Shown: positions 1-7,691 of the stretch, in pieces
How positions within the stretch are numbered: the stretch's first letter is position 1
Layout: each line of letters starts with the position of its first letter
Origin: Pseudomonas tohonis
GTDB lineage: Bacteria; Pseudomonadota; Gammaproteobacteria; Pseudomonadales; Pseudomonadaceae
Length of the DNA stretch: 64,000 nt
Direction: 5' to 3'
Assembly: GCF_012767755.2 (NCBI RefSeq)
Contig: NZ_AP023189.1
Location: 3,226,001 to 3,290,000, forward strand
Notes under the pieces: model-generated
What the model saw: the letters and a program-made list of their open reading frames with translations, nothing else
Databases searched by the model: none
Told to the model about the DNA's origin: nothing
Made by a program: the position numbers and the translations under genes

Positions 1-743
1 TCCACGCCCAGGTGGACGATGGTGGCGGCGATCTGCGGGCGGATGCCGCTGATGATGCACTTGGCGCCCATCAGCTTGGCGGCGGTGATGGTCTTGAGCA
101 GGTGCTGGGCGACCATGGTGTCCACGGTCGGGACGCCGGTGATGTCGATGATGGCGATGTCGGATTCGGTCTCGACGATCTTCTGCAGCAGCGCCTCCAT
201 CACGATCTGGGTGCGGTTGCTGTCCAGCGAGCCGATCAGCGGAATGGCCAGCACGCCCTTCCACAGTTGCACCACCGGGGTGGACAGTTCCAGCATGCTT
301 TCCTGCTGCTCGCGGATCACCGTCTCGCGGCCGGCCACATAGGCCTGCATGCTGTAGAGGCCGAGCTTGTCGATCAGGCGGCTGGCCGACCAGACCAGCT
401 CGACGACGTTGTCGTTGCCGCCCTGGATCAGCTGGAACAGCGGCTCCTTGAGGGACAGCACGAAGGTGGCCGTCTCGATCGGGGTGAAGCCCTGGCGGCT
501 CTGGGCCACGGACAGGCGTTCGAGCAGGGTGCGGGCGTTCTTCCAGGCCGGCGCGTTGAAGTCCTCGCCACCTTCGGTGATGCCCGCCACCAGGGCGCGG
601 AGCAGCTCGCGGGAGTTCTCCTGCACGGTGCGGTCGTCGATCAGGTCGCTACGGATACCGGCGCCGCGTTGGGCGGCCATCCAGTCTTCGAGGATGGTCT
701 TTTCGTTTTGCTTGAGCAGATCGGCTAGAACGGCGGTGGACAT
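1..743 (-). CDS. RsbR-type STAS domain protein (stressosome), partial
   Basis: The reading frame starts at the ATG complementary to 741-743, after a clear ribosome site (GGAGATAAC), and runs off the left edge; 247 residues are visible. The N-terminal ~150 residues look like the helical RsbRD_N sensor domain. The C-terminal part is a STAS domain with the motif DITGVPTVDTMVAQHLL, whose Thr residues match the phospho-acceptor region of RsbR proteins, followed by GAKCIISGIRPQIA. In this family the protein forms a cytoplasmic stressosome core with RsbS and is phosphorylated by RsbT, linking a stress signal to a downstream regulator. Those partners would be expected just beyond position 1, so this is probably the first gene of the operon. 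What it senses cannot be told from the sequence. Confidence 0.82.
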   Translation of the reverse strand, partial: MSTAVLADLLKQNEKTILEDWMAAQRGAGIRSDLIDDRTVQENSRELLRALVAGITEGGEDFNAPAWKNARTLLERLSVAQSRQGFTPIETATFVLSLKEPLFQLIQGGNDNVVELVWSASRLIDKLGLYSMQAYVAGRETVIREQQESMLELSTPVVQLWKGVLAIPLIGSLDSNRTQIVMEALLQKIVETESDIAIIDITGVPTVDTMVAQHLLKTITAAKLMGAKCIISGIRPQIAATIVHLGV

Positions 744-1124
744 TGTTATCTCCCTGTCGGATGGCTCGTTGAAGAGCGGTTTGGTTTTCGACCACGAAAA
801 AGTGCCCAACACTAGCGAGGCGCACGGGTAAACGGAGCACGAAGCGGCGGAGTCTACTGGCGTTTCGTGCCTCCGTCGCGCACAGCCGCAACGGGCTTCG
901 GCAATAGGAACGCAGCGGCACCATTTGGTGCGACAAGAAGTTGGATGAAGCGTGCTGCAGCCCACGATTCCGGGCGCTTCATCAAGGCGATTCGCAGGGC
1001 TGCCCCGCTCGTGCGCGACCGGCGGGACGCCCCGTTGAACGTGACCGCCCGGTCGTTTCGGGGGAACCACCGGCGTCGACGGTGTTTCCAACGTTCGGAT
1101 AGCACCGAGTCGGAGGACCGAGAG
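744..1124. other. Intergenic region between rsbR-like gene and cupin gene
   Basis: A 381-base spacer between two divergently transcribed genes. It must hold the promoters of both, but I see no clear operator, RNA gene, repeat or convincing small gene. Short frames crossing it lack ribosome sites. Confidence 0.4.
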
Positions 1125-1703
1125 ATGCCAGCCAGCCTGACCCGCTTCGCCACCGAGCCTGCACGCCGCGCCTACGTTGCCGCCCGGGTGGGACACGCCG
1201 AGCCCGAGCTGCTGTTCTTCGAGGGCGATGGACGCACGCCCAACAGCCGCTTTCCCGTACTGCTCTATCGCGCCGCGCTGCCGGGGCAGGTGGACCGTGC
1301 CGAAGCCTTCGAGAAACGCTTCGCCGCCCATCGCTGGGTACCTCTGTGGCGCGACGGGGTGTTCGACTACCACCACTATCACGCCAGTGCCCACGAGGCC
1401 CTGGGTGTCGCCGCCGGCAGCGCCCGGCTGATGCTCGGTGGCGAGAACGGACGGGAAATCACCGTGCGCGCCGGGGACGTGCTGGTGTTGCCGGCAGGCA
1501 CCGGGCACTGCTGCCTGGAGGCCAGCGAGGACTTCCTGGTGGTGGGGGCCTATCCGCGCGGGCAGGAGGCCTATGACATCCAGCGCGCGGGCACCGATCG
1601 CTATCTGGCCTCGGTGCGCCGCATCGCCCAGGTGCCGACGCCGGTGGCCGACCCGCTGAGCGGACGCGACGGCGCGCTGTCCCGGGCCTGGCGCGCCGCC
1701 TGA
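1125..1703 (+). CDS. Cupin-domain protein (YjlB-like)
   Basis: A 192-residue protein; the ATG at 1125 was chosen because it follows GGAGGACCGAGAG closely, whereas the frame open upstream has no ribosome site. The central part holds a metal-binding cupin motif 1 (HHYHASAHEALGVAAG, around residues 84-99) and a second cupin motif, RAGDVLVLPAGTGH (~121-134). Proteins of this type are small cytoplasmic single-cupin folds of unknown substrate, often called YjlB family. Members bind a divalent metal through the His/Glu residues seen here. No neighbouring gene points to a pathway. The fold is fairly sure; the function is unknown. Confidence 0.7.
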   Translation: MPASLTRFATEPARRAYVAARVGHAEPELLFFEGDGRTPNSRFPVLLYRAALPGQVDRAEAFEKRFAAHRWVPLWRDGVFDYHHYHASAHEALGVAAGSARLMLGGENGREITVRAGDVLVLPAGTGHCCLEASEDFLVVGAYPRGQEAYDIQRAGTDRYLASVRRIAQVPTPVADPLSGRDGALSRAWRAA

Positions 1704-1786
1704 GCACGCGCGGGCTCTTTACTCGGCAGGTACCGCCGGTGCAGGCTCGACCATCGCCCCGATGGAGGGGCCGAGGAGGGAAGCCC

Positions 1787-2116
1787 ATGTCGCCCAGGAC
1801 GCTGCTGCCGGTACTGCTGGTCTCGACCGTCTGCGCGGCCGAGCCGCCGTCCACCGGCAAGGAGCCGCCGAATGCCTTCGAGGCCGCGTTCTCCATGACG
1901 ATGGTCTCGCCGATGATCAGCGTCATCGCCACCACCGATCTCAGCAGCGACGAGAAGCAGTTGAAGCTGGGGCGTGCCCGCGAGGACGCCCTGGCCTTCG
2001 TCGCCTCCGCCGGGGCCATCCGTGGGGCGCACCTGGAGCAGGCGCTCGGGCTGCTGCGCGACGGCTCGGCCACGGGCGACATGGCGTGGGCGCAGGCCCT
2101 CGCAGCGGGCCGTTGA
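1787..2116 (+). CDS. Small exported DUF2388 protein
   Basis: A 109-residue protein with a short N-terminal signal peptide (MSPRTLLPVLLVSTVCAAEP) and a mature part containing FSMTMVSPMISVIATTDLSS and an Ala-rich C-terminus. This pattern matches the DUF2388 family, small periplasmic proteins largely confined to Pseudomonas and of unknown role. The start at 1787 follows a GGAGGGAAGCCC ribosome site; a frame open upstream is not needed. It stands alone between the cupin gene and the next exported protein. No function is proposed. Confidence 0.6.
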   Translation: MSPRTLLPVLLVSTVCAAEPPSTGKEPPNAFEAAFSMTMVSPMISVIATTDLSSDEKQLKLGRAREDALAFVASAGAIRGAHLEQALGLLRDGSATGDMAWAQALAAGR

Positions 2117-2229
2117 CCTGCCGTCCGTCGTCCTTACACAACCTTTACCCAACGGCGGTGATCCGTGATTTCGCGCCGTTGTCTGATCTTGCGTCCCGGT
2201 CCATTCCCTAGCCGGGCGCAGGAGGAGTC

Positions 2230-2586
2230 ATGTTTCGTCGTTTGCCCCAGGTTGCCCTGCTGCTGGGAGCCGCCGCCCTGGCCGGCCAGGCTTCGGCCCA
2301 CGGGCATGATGCCGGCCCCGCCGTGATCGGGGCGGTGGTCGGGGCCGTCGTCGGCGGTGCCATCGTCGCGTCCCGCCCGGCCCCGGTGTATGTCCAGCCC
2401 GCGCCCGTGTACGTGGCGCCACCACCGGTGGTCTACGCGCCGCCACCTCCGCCGCCGCCGGTGTACTACTACCCGGCGCAGCCCGTGTACTACCCGCCGG
2501 TGGTCGCCCAGCCCGTCTACTATGGTCCCGGCCCCTATTACGGCCCGCCGCGCCACTGGCACGGCGGTGGTCCGCGCCGCTGGTAG
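2230..2586 (+). CDS. Exported glycine-zipper, Pro/Tyr-rich small protein
   Basis: A 118-residue protein preceded by GCAGGAGGAGTC. A signal peptide (MFRRLPQVALLLGAAALAGQ, cleavage near ASAHG) is followed by a Gly/Val/Ala glycine-zipper stretch (VIGAVVGAVVGGAIVA, ~34-50). The rest consists of repeated Pro-Val-Tyr units (PVYVQP, PVYVAPPP, PVYYYP), ending in a His/Gly/Arg-rich tail. This composition resembles small envelope glycine-zipper proteins of pseudomonads; the tail may lie at the outer membrane or be exposed. The gene is monocistronic and ends in a strong terminator. Function unknown. Confidence 0.6.
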   Translation: MFRRLPQVALLLGAAALAGQASAHGHDAGPAVIGAVVGAVVGGAIVASRPAPVYVQPAPVYVAPPPVVYAPPPPPPPVYYYPAQPVYYPPVVAQPVYYGPGPYYGPPRHWHGGGPRRW

Positions 2587-2595
2587 AGTAGGGAT

Positions 2596-2622
2596 GCCCC
2601 GCTGATGCGGGGCTTCTTTTTA
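2596..2622 (+). terminator. Rho-independent terminator after the glycine-zipper gene
   Basis: A GCCCCGC/GCGGGGC stem (2596-2602 and 2607-2613) with a TGAT loop is followed by TTCTTTTT. It lies 10 bases past the stop codon of the preceding gene. Confidence 0.85.
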
Positions 2623-2845
2623 GTGGGTCCCCGCGTGCGCGGGGATGACGAGGGGGCGGGGAGGTTTCTGCCAGCACCGTCACCCCCGCGAAAGCGGGGG
2701 CCACTCGACGGTGCTGCTGGTGGGTGCGGTGCGGCGCTTGGGGGGATGCTGTTTAGTGGGTCCCTGCGTGCGCGGGGATGACGGGGTTGGGTGGATGTCC
2801 GCGTTTGCACCGTCACCCCTACGAAAGCGGGGGGCCACTCGACGG
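2622..2845. repeat. Two tandem inverted pairs of a REP-like palindrome (family A)
   Basis: Units read GTGGGTCCCCGCG.GCGGGGATGACG in one direction (2622-2650, 2755-2784) and CACCGTCACCCC.CGAAAGCGGGG..CCACTCGACGG in the other (2675-2711, 2808-2845). They form two head-to-head pairs of about 90 bases each. The same unit recurs at 16074, 29939-30147 and 33728. The block sits between convergent genes and may serve as transcription terminator for the ant operon. Confidence 0.85.
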
Positions 2846-2869
2846 CTCTGCCGCCGATAGGGGGATCAA

Positions 2870-3889
2870 TCAGGTGCCGCTTTCGGTGAATTTCTCCAGG
2901 TACAGCGGGTTGCCATCGAGGGCGTTTTCCTGGAGCCAGGTCTTCATCGACTCGATCATGGGCGGCGGGCCGCACAAGTACATGTCGAAGGGGGCTGCGC
3001 GCAGCTGTGCAGGGTCCAGGTGCTCGCTGACGTAGCCGCGCCTGCCGTCCCAGCCCGGCGCGGCGTCGCTGACCACCGGGATGAAGGTGAAGCCCGGGAT
3101 ACGTTCGGCGTAGCCCCTGAGGCGTTCCAGTTCGCAGAGGTCGGCCGGCTGGCGCACGCCGTGATAGAGCTGCACCGGCTGGTCGCAGCCGCGTTCGGCG
3201 AGTTCGTCGAGCATGCCGAGGAAGGCGGAGAGCCCGGTGCCGCCGGCCACCATCACCAGGGGCCGTTCGACCTGGCGCAGGTAGAAGGCGCCCAGCGGTG
3301 CCTCGAGGCGGATTTCATCGCCGGCCTTGCAGCGCTCCCTCAGGTAGTCGCTCATCACCCCGCCGGGCAGCAGGCGGATGAGGAACAGCAGGCGGTTCTG
3401 CACATTCGGCCGGTTGGCGAACGAATAGGCGCGATGCGCCTCGGTGCCCGGCACCTGCAGCCGGGCGTACTGGCCGGGAAGGAAATCCAGCGGGCTGTCG
3501 CCGCCCGCCTCCAGGTGGAGCAGGGCGGTGCTGGCGGAGAGCAGCTCCACCTCGCTGACCCTGGCCTGTACCGCGCGGGTGCCGCTGGCGCTGCACAGCG
3601 TGGAGTCGACATCGAAGTAGAAGGCGGCATCGGAACGCACGCGGGTCTGGCAGGCGAGCACCTTGCGCTGCTGCAGGTCGCTGGGCGAGAGCGCTTCCTC
3701 GTCGACGTAGTCGAGGCTGTATTGGCCGGATTCGCAGCGGCCCATGCAGGTGCCGCAAACACCTTCGCGGCAGTCCAGCGGGATGTTGATGCCGTTGCGC
3801 AGGGCGGCGTCGAGGAGCAGTTCGCCGGCCTTGATGGGGAAGAAATGGGTTTTGCCGTCGGCGAAGCTGATGGCGACCTTGTGGTTCAT
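2870..3889 (-). CDS. antC: Anthranilate/benzoate-type dioxygenase reductase component
   Basis: A 339-residue electron-transfer protein that passes electrons from NADH through FAD and a plant-type [2Fe-2S] cluster to the dioxygenase. The N-terminal ferredoxin domain has the cluster motif CREGVCGTCMGRC (~40-52) and a fourth Cys in VLACQTR (~80). A ferredoxin-reductase FAD domain (RAYSFAN) and an NAD domain (VAGGTGLSAF, and the C-terminal YLCGPPPMI) follow. It is the last gene of the antA-antB-antC operon, 18 bases after antB. Its paralog BenC is encoded at 39735-40748. The anthranilate assignment rests on the adjacent AntR-type regulator and on AntA-like sequence; benzoate or a related arylcarboxylate is the alternative. 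Confidence 0.82.
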   Translation of the reverse strand: MNHKVAISFADGKTHFFPIKAGELLLDAALRNGINIPLDCREGVCGTCMGRCESGQYSLDYVDEEALSPSDLQQRKVLACQTRVRSDAAFYFDVDSTLCSASGTRAVQARVSEVELLSASTALLHLEAGGDSPLDFLPGQYARLQVPGTEAHRAYSFANRPNVQNRLLFLIRLLPGGVMSDYLRERCKAGDEIRLEAPLGAFYLRQVERPLVMVAGGTGLSAFLGMLDELAERGCDQPVQLYHGVRQPADLCELERLRGYAERIPGFTFIPVVSDAAPGWDGRRGYVSEHLDPAQLRAAPFDMYLCGPPPMIESMKTWLQENALDGNPLYLEKFTESGT

Positions 3890-3907
3890 GCTGCGGTTTC
3901 CGTTGGC

Positions 3908-4399
3908 TCAGAGGTGATAGAAATCCAGCACCGAGTTGATGGTGTCGTTGAGCAGCACCACGTGCTTGCGGGTGATCTTCCAGCTGTCGCCCTCGGCCCG
4001 CAGGTGGTAGGTGGCGTGGCCGAAGAACTGCTCGCTCTGGCCCAGGCGGTGGAACAGCGTGTGCCAGTTGGCCCTGACCTCCAGTTGCCCGTCCGCGCGC
4101 TCGGCGATGCGCAGGTTGCCGATGCCGTGCAGGGTGCGAGGCATGGGGATGGTGGAGGCCGCCTTGCCGGTGCGGATGCGGAACACCCGGTCTTCCAGCC
4201 CCGCGCGGCTGGCGTAGTAGATCAGCGACATGCCCCGGCGGGGATCGGTGGTGTAGCTGTGCTCGCTGTCCCATTGCGGCAGGTGGAATTCGCTGTCCTC
4301 GCTGAACAGGTCGAGGTAGGCGTCCCAGTCCTGGGCGTCGCACAGCTCGCACTTGCGATAGAGGAACTGCTCGATGCGGTACTGCAGCTGCGGGCTCAT
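3908..4399 (-). CDS. antB: Anthranilate 1,2-dioxygenase small (beta) subunit
   Basis: A 163-residue protein of the ring-hydroxylating dioxygenase beta-subunit family (an NTF2-like, SnoaL-type cone), which supports the alpha subunit in the hexameric oxygenase and carries no metal. Recognisable segments are LYRKCELCDAQDWDAYLDLF near the N-terminus, [16 protein letters not shown] in the middle and the C-terminal RKHVVLLNDTINSVLDFYH. The start codon overlaps the antA stop by four bases (ATGA), the usual translational coupling for subunits needed in equal amounts. It is clearly paralogous to BenB at 39179. Confidence 0.85.
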   Translation of the reverse strand: MSPQLQYRIEQFLYRKCELCDAQDWDAYLDLFSEDSEFHLPQWDSEHSYTTDPRRGMSLIYYASRAGLEDRVFRIRTGKAASTIPMPRTLHGIGNLRIAERADGQLEVRANWHTLFHRLGQSEQFFGHATYHLRAEGDSWKITRKHVVLLNDTINSVLDFYHL

Positions 4400-5787
4400 G
4401 CGTGCACCTCCTTGAGTGCCAGGGCCTTGCGTTCCAGCCCCTGGAGCAGGAAGCGCTGCCAGTTGCCGTGCTGGTTGACGTAGAGGCCTTCATGGGTGAA
4501 TTCGGTGCCGGTGAGCACGGGGGCGATGCCGAGGGTCTCGCTGTGCGGCGTGGCACCGCTGACCCAGCGGTCATGGCCGCGGGAGATGTCGCTCCAGCGT
4601 TCCAGGCGAGCCTCGAAGCCGCGCTGGGCCTCGCGGAATTCCACCAGGTCGTCCGGCGTGCCCATGCCCGAGACGTTGAAGAAGTCCTCGAACTGGCGGA
4701 TGCGGCTTTCGCGGTCGGCGTCGGACTCGCCCTTCACGCCGATGCACTGGCTGATGACCTCGGTGCGGTTCCAGGCCACCGGGCGCACGATGCGCAGCTG
4801 AGAGCTGATCTGGTCCATGAAGAACAGGCTGGGGTAGAGGTTGAGGTTGCGCAGGCGGTGCATCATCCACTCCGCGCGGGCCTGGCCGTACTCCGCCACC
4901 AGGCGCGGCATCACCGTGGCGTAGCCGGGGCGCACCGTGGGGTTGGGCATGTCGCTGAACAGCACGCTGTGGCCGTTCTCGAAGGAGAACCAGCCGTCGT
5001 CGGTGGCGGCGTCGCCCGCGCCCAGCTTGCTGTAGTCGAGGGTGCCGCCCACCTCGCCGCGGCCGGCGTTGACCTGCTGGCGGTGCTGCACCGTGGCCAC
5101 GTAGTTGTAGTGCACGGTGCTGACGTGATAACCGTCCAGGCCGTTCTCGTTCTGCAGCTTCCAGTTGCCGTCGTAGCTGTAGGTGGAGCGGCCCGGCAGC
5201 ACCTCCAGCTCCCCGGTGGGGGACTGCGCGACCATCATGTCGAGGAACACCCGGGCGTCGCCGAGGAAGTCCTCCAGCGAATCGCTGGCCCCGACATCCA
5301 GGCTGATGAAGACGAAACCCTTGTAGCTGGCGATGCGCGCCTTCTTCAGGCCGCGCGTGGCCTTGTCGAAGCCCTCGGGGTACTCGCCCGGCGCCTTCAC
5401 CTTCACCAGGCGGCCGTCGTTCTTGTAGCACCAGGCATGGAAGGGGCAGGTGAAGGTGGACTGGTTGCCCCGGCCGACGCGGGTGAGGGTGGCGCCCCGG
5501 TGCTGGCAGGCGTTGATCAGCGCATGCAACTGGCCGCTGGCGTCACGGGTGACGATCATCGGCTGGCGGCCGGCGCGCAGGGTGATGAAGTCGTTGGGGT
5601 TGGCGATCTCGCTCTCGTGGCAGGCGTAGATCCAGTTCTTCTCGAAGATGAGTTCCATCTCCAGGTCGAACAGCTGCGGCTCGGTGAACATTTCCCGGGC
5701 GATGCGGAACACGCCCTCGGCCGGACGGAAGTCCAGGCAGCCGCTGATGAAGTCTTTCCACTGCGTGATGCTCTTGTCGTTGTTCAT
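4396..5787 (-). CDS. antA: Anthranilate 1,2-dioxygenase large (alpha) subunit
   Basis: A 463-residue Rieske non-heme iron oxygenase, the catalytic subunit that dihydroxylates anthranilate to catechol with release of CO2 and ammonia. The Rieske site is CQHRGA...CPFHAWC (~85-110) and the mononuclear iron site is GLDGYHVSTVHYNY with its two His (~205-220). The chosen start gives MNNDKSITQWKDF, placed after AGGTGC; a much longer open frame upstream is spurious. It heads antABC, divergent from the AraC-type gene at 6119. From memory it resembles P. aeruginosa AntA (for example CLDFRPAEGVFRIAR) more than the BenA copy at 37824. The substrate is inferred, not shown. Confidence 0.82.
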   Translation of the reverse strand: MNNDKSITQWKDFISGCLDFRPAEGVFRIAREMFTEPQLFDLEMELIFEKNWIYACHESEIANPNDFITLRAGRQPMIVTRDASGQLHALINACQHRGATLTRVGRGNQSTFTCPFHAWCYKNDGRLVKVKAPGEYPEGFDKATRGLKKARIASYKGFVFISLDVGASDSLEDFLGDARVFLDMMVAQSPTGELEVLPGRSTYSYDGNWKLQNENGLDGYHVSTVHYNYVATVQHRQQVNAGRGEVGGTLDYSKLGAGDAATDDGWFSFENGHSVLFSDMPNPTVRPGYATVMPRLVAEYGQARAEWMMHRLRNLNLYPSLFFMDQISSQLRIVRPVAWNRTEVISQCIGVKGESDADRESRIRQFEDFFNVSGMGTPDDLVEFREAQRGFEARLERWSDISRGHDRWVSGATPHSETLGIAPVLTGTEFTHEGLYVNQHGNWQRFLLQGLERKALALKEVHA

Positions 5788-6118
5788 GCACCTGTACCTG
5801 TCACATCGGGCGAATCGGTCGGCACATTTAACGGAGCGCCGCGTCGGCCGGTCTATCCGCTTTGTCGAGGAAGGCGATCCGTTAATTCCGGGTGGCGTAA
5901 CACCGCTTGGGTAGCTACTACCCAGCGTGAGGCGGCCGCGGGGGCGCATGGGGCGTGGCGGGCAGCCGCGCGTGCCGGTGGTTGTCCGCAAAGTTGGCGA
6001 ATGCTGTCCGGATAGTGGGCGGGTGGGCTTTGCCGAGCATGCGTGGCATGGTGCTTGCGTCCTCGGACGACGACGCGCCGTCAGAGCGCGCGGAACAACA
6101 GCCTTGAGAGTGCCCGTG
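5788..6118. promoter_or_regulatory. Divergent antA-antR promoter region with an inverted repeat
   Basis: This 331-base spacer carries the back-to-back promoters of antABC (minus) and antR (plus). A near-perfect palindrome lies at 5905-5926 (GCTtGGGTA-gctac-TACCCaGC). On the minus strand two GGAT(A) half-sites about 22 bases apart occur between the palindrome and antA, the second at 5854-5858 read in reverse. They resemble the GGATA half of XylS/BenR sites and could be AntR contacts. No experiment supports either site here. Confidence 0.5.
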
Positions 6119-7129
6119 ATGAACCCGCCCGAATCGCATTTCCGTGATATCCGTGCCGATCGTTTCGACCTGGCGGGTGCCCGCTCCTGGATGGCGGGCA
6201 TCTGCGGACCGCACCAGCTCGATGCCAGCCGCCCCAACCGGATCCGCTTCCACCACAGCGGCAACGTGCTGCGGTCGATGTCCACCACCCTCGGCATCAT
6301 CGAATACGGCACCGACGTGACGGTGGCCGTGGCCGATATCGAGGGTTTCAACAGCTACAGCCTGAGCCTGCCCCTGTGCGGTGAGCAGGAGTTGCGCTGC
6401 GACGGGGCGGCGTTGCGCTCGGACCGCGACCAGGCGGTGATCGTCGCGCCCAACCGCAGCCAGGAGCTGAGCATCACCGGCGACTGCCGCAAGCTGCAGG
6501 TGGTGATCACCCGCGCCGCGATGCGCGAGGTGCTGGAGGGCATGTTGCAGCGGCCGGTGGAGGAACCGTTGCGTTTCGAGCCGCTGATGGATGCGGTGGA
6601 GGGTGCCGCCGCCTCGTGGTGGCGCATGGCTCGGCACATCCTCGATGAGATGGAGCACGGCGGGCTCTACGGCCAGCCGCTGTTCAGCCGTGACCTGGAG
6701 AGCGCGTTGCTCAAGGGGCTGATCCTGGCCCAGCCGAGCAACTACTCCGAGGAGCTGCGCCAGGTGCTGGGGCTCAAGGTGCCGCACTACCTGGTGCGGG
6801 CGCGCGACTACATCCACAGCCACGCCCGCGAGGCGCTGCGCCTGGAGGATGTGGAGAGCGCCGCCGGGGTGTCGCGGTTCAAGCTGTTCGAGGCCTTCCG
6901 CAAGTACTACGGCGTCTCGCCCATGGCCTACCTGAAGAAGCACCGTCTCGGTGCGGTGCGCCAGGAGATCCTGGAGGACCGCTCCGCCCGCAACATCTCG
7001 GTGATCGCCATGGGCTGGGGGTTCGGCCACCTCGGGCGGTTCTCGGTGGAGTACCGCAAGCTCTTCGGTGAGACGCCGAGCGCCACGCTGCAGCGGGCCG
7101 AGTCGCGTCGTCGCGAACCCTTCGCATAG
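6119..7129 (+). CDS. antR: AraC/XylS-family activator of the ant operon
   Basis: A 336-residue regulator. The N-terminal ~220 residues form an AraC-binding-like-domain-14 effector region (for example SLSLPLCGEQELRCDG). The C-terminal ~100 residues hold two helix-turn-helix motifs (LEDVESAAGVSRFKLFEAFR and ISVIAMGWGFGHLGRFSVEY). In pseudomonads AntR activates antABC in response to anthranilate. The divergent position next to antA, and a sequence like AntR rather than BenR (36559), support the name. The ATG at 6119 gives MNPPESHF; the frame upstream lacks a ribosome site. It probably acts at the shared intergenic region. Confidence 0.78.
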   Translation: MNPPESHFRDIRADRFDLAGARSWMAGICGPHQLDASRPNRIRFHHSGNVLRSMSTTLGIIEYGTDVTVAVADIEGFNSYSLSLPLCGEQELRCDGAALRSDRDQAVIVAPNRSQELSITGDCRKLQVVITRAAMREVLEGMLQRPVEEPLRFEPLMDAVEGAAASWWRMARHILDEMEHGGLYGQPLFSRDLESALLKGLILAQPSNYSEELRQVLGLKVPHYLVRARDYIHSHAREALRLEDVESAAGVSRFKLFEAFRKYYGVSPMAYLKKHRLGAVRQEILEDRSARNISVIAMGWGFGHLGRFSVEYRKLFGETPSATLQRAESRRREPFA

Positions 7130-7318
7130 CCTGCCCCGGAGGCCCGCGCAGGCGGACGTTATAGGGCGAGCGCGGCTTAGCACCAATCGGTCGAAGGCGC
7201 GGGCGAGGGTGGGTGGACTATCCCTGTCTATGCTTGGACGACTTTTTTTCTTCCGGCCTGTCGATCCGGCCGTCCCCCGTTCGACCAGGGATGCAAGCCC
7301 ATCAACAAGGAGCGAACG

Positions 7319-7675
7319 ATGAAGTACCTGTGCCTGATCTATTTCGACGAGACCGTGCTCGATTCCATGCCCGCCGAGCAGTACGAATCCATCGTCGGCC
7401 ACTGCATGGACTACGAGCAGCGCCTGCAACGCAGCGGCCAGTACATCGCCGCCGAGGCGCTGCAATCCACCCAGACCGCCACCACGTTGCGCCTGCAGGG
7501 CGACAAGCTGTCGATCACCGACGGCCCCTTCGCCGAGACCCGCGAGCAACTGGGCGGCTTCTACCTGATCGATGCCAAGGACCTCAACGAGGCCATCCAG
7601 ATCGCCGCGAAGATCCCCCCGGCCCGCCTGGGCTGCATCGAGATCCGCCCGATCAAGGAACTGCCCCGGCTCTGA
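7319..7675 (+). CDS. YciI-like DGPF-domain protein
   Basis: A 118-residue YCII-related protein with the signature DGPFAETREQLGGFYLI (~66-82), preceded by a ribosome site (AAGGAGCGAACG). DGPF proteins are small ferredoxin-fold cytoplasmic proteins of unclear biochemistry that are characteristically encoded beside ECF42 sigma factors. Here such a sigma gene follows at 8441, with one gene between. The gene starts a probable four-gene operon (7319-10178). It is probably a target or partner of the sigma factor. Confidence 0.82.
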   Translation: MKYLCLIYFDETVLDSMPAEQYESIVGHCMDYEQRLQRSGQYIAAEALQSTQTATTLRLQGDKLSITDGPFAETREQLGGFYLIDAKDLNEAIQIAAKIPPARLGCIEIRPIKELPRL

Positions 7676-7691
7676 AAACGGAGGAACCCCC

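Noticed and set aside
5788..6351. N-terminal extension of antA by about 188 codons
   Set aside because: The added residues are Arg/Pro/Ser-rich with no family similarity and would overlap antR. The Rieske oxygenase family starts at MNNDKSITQW.
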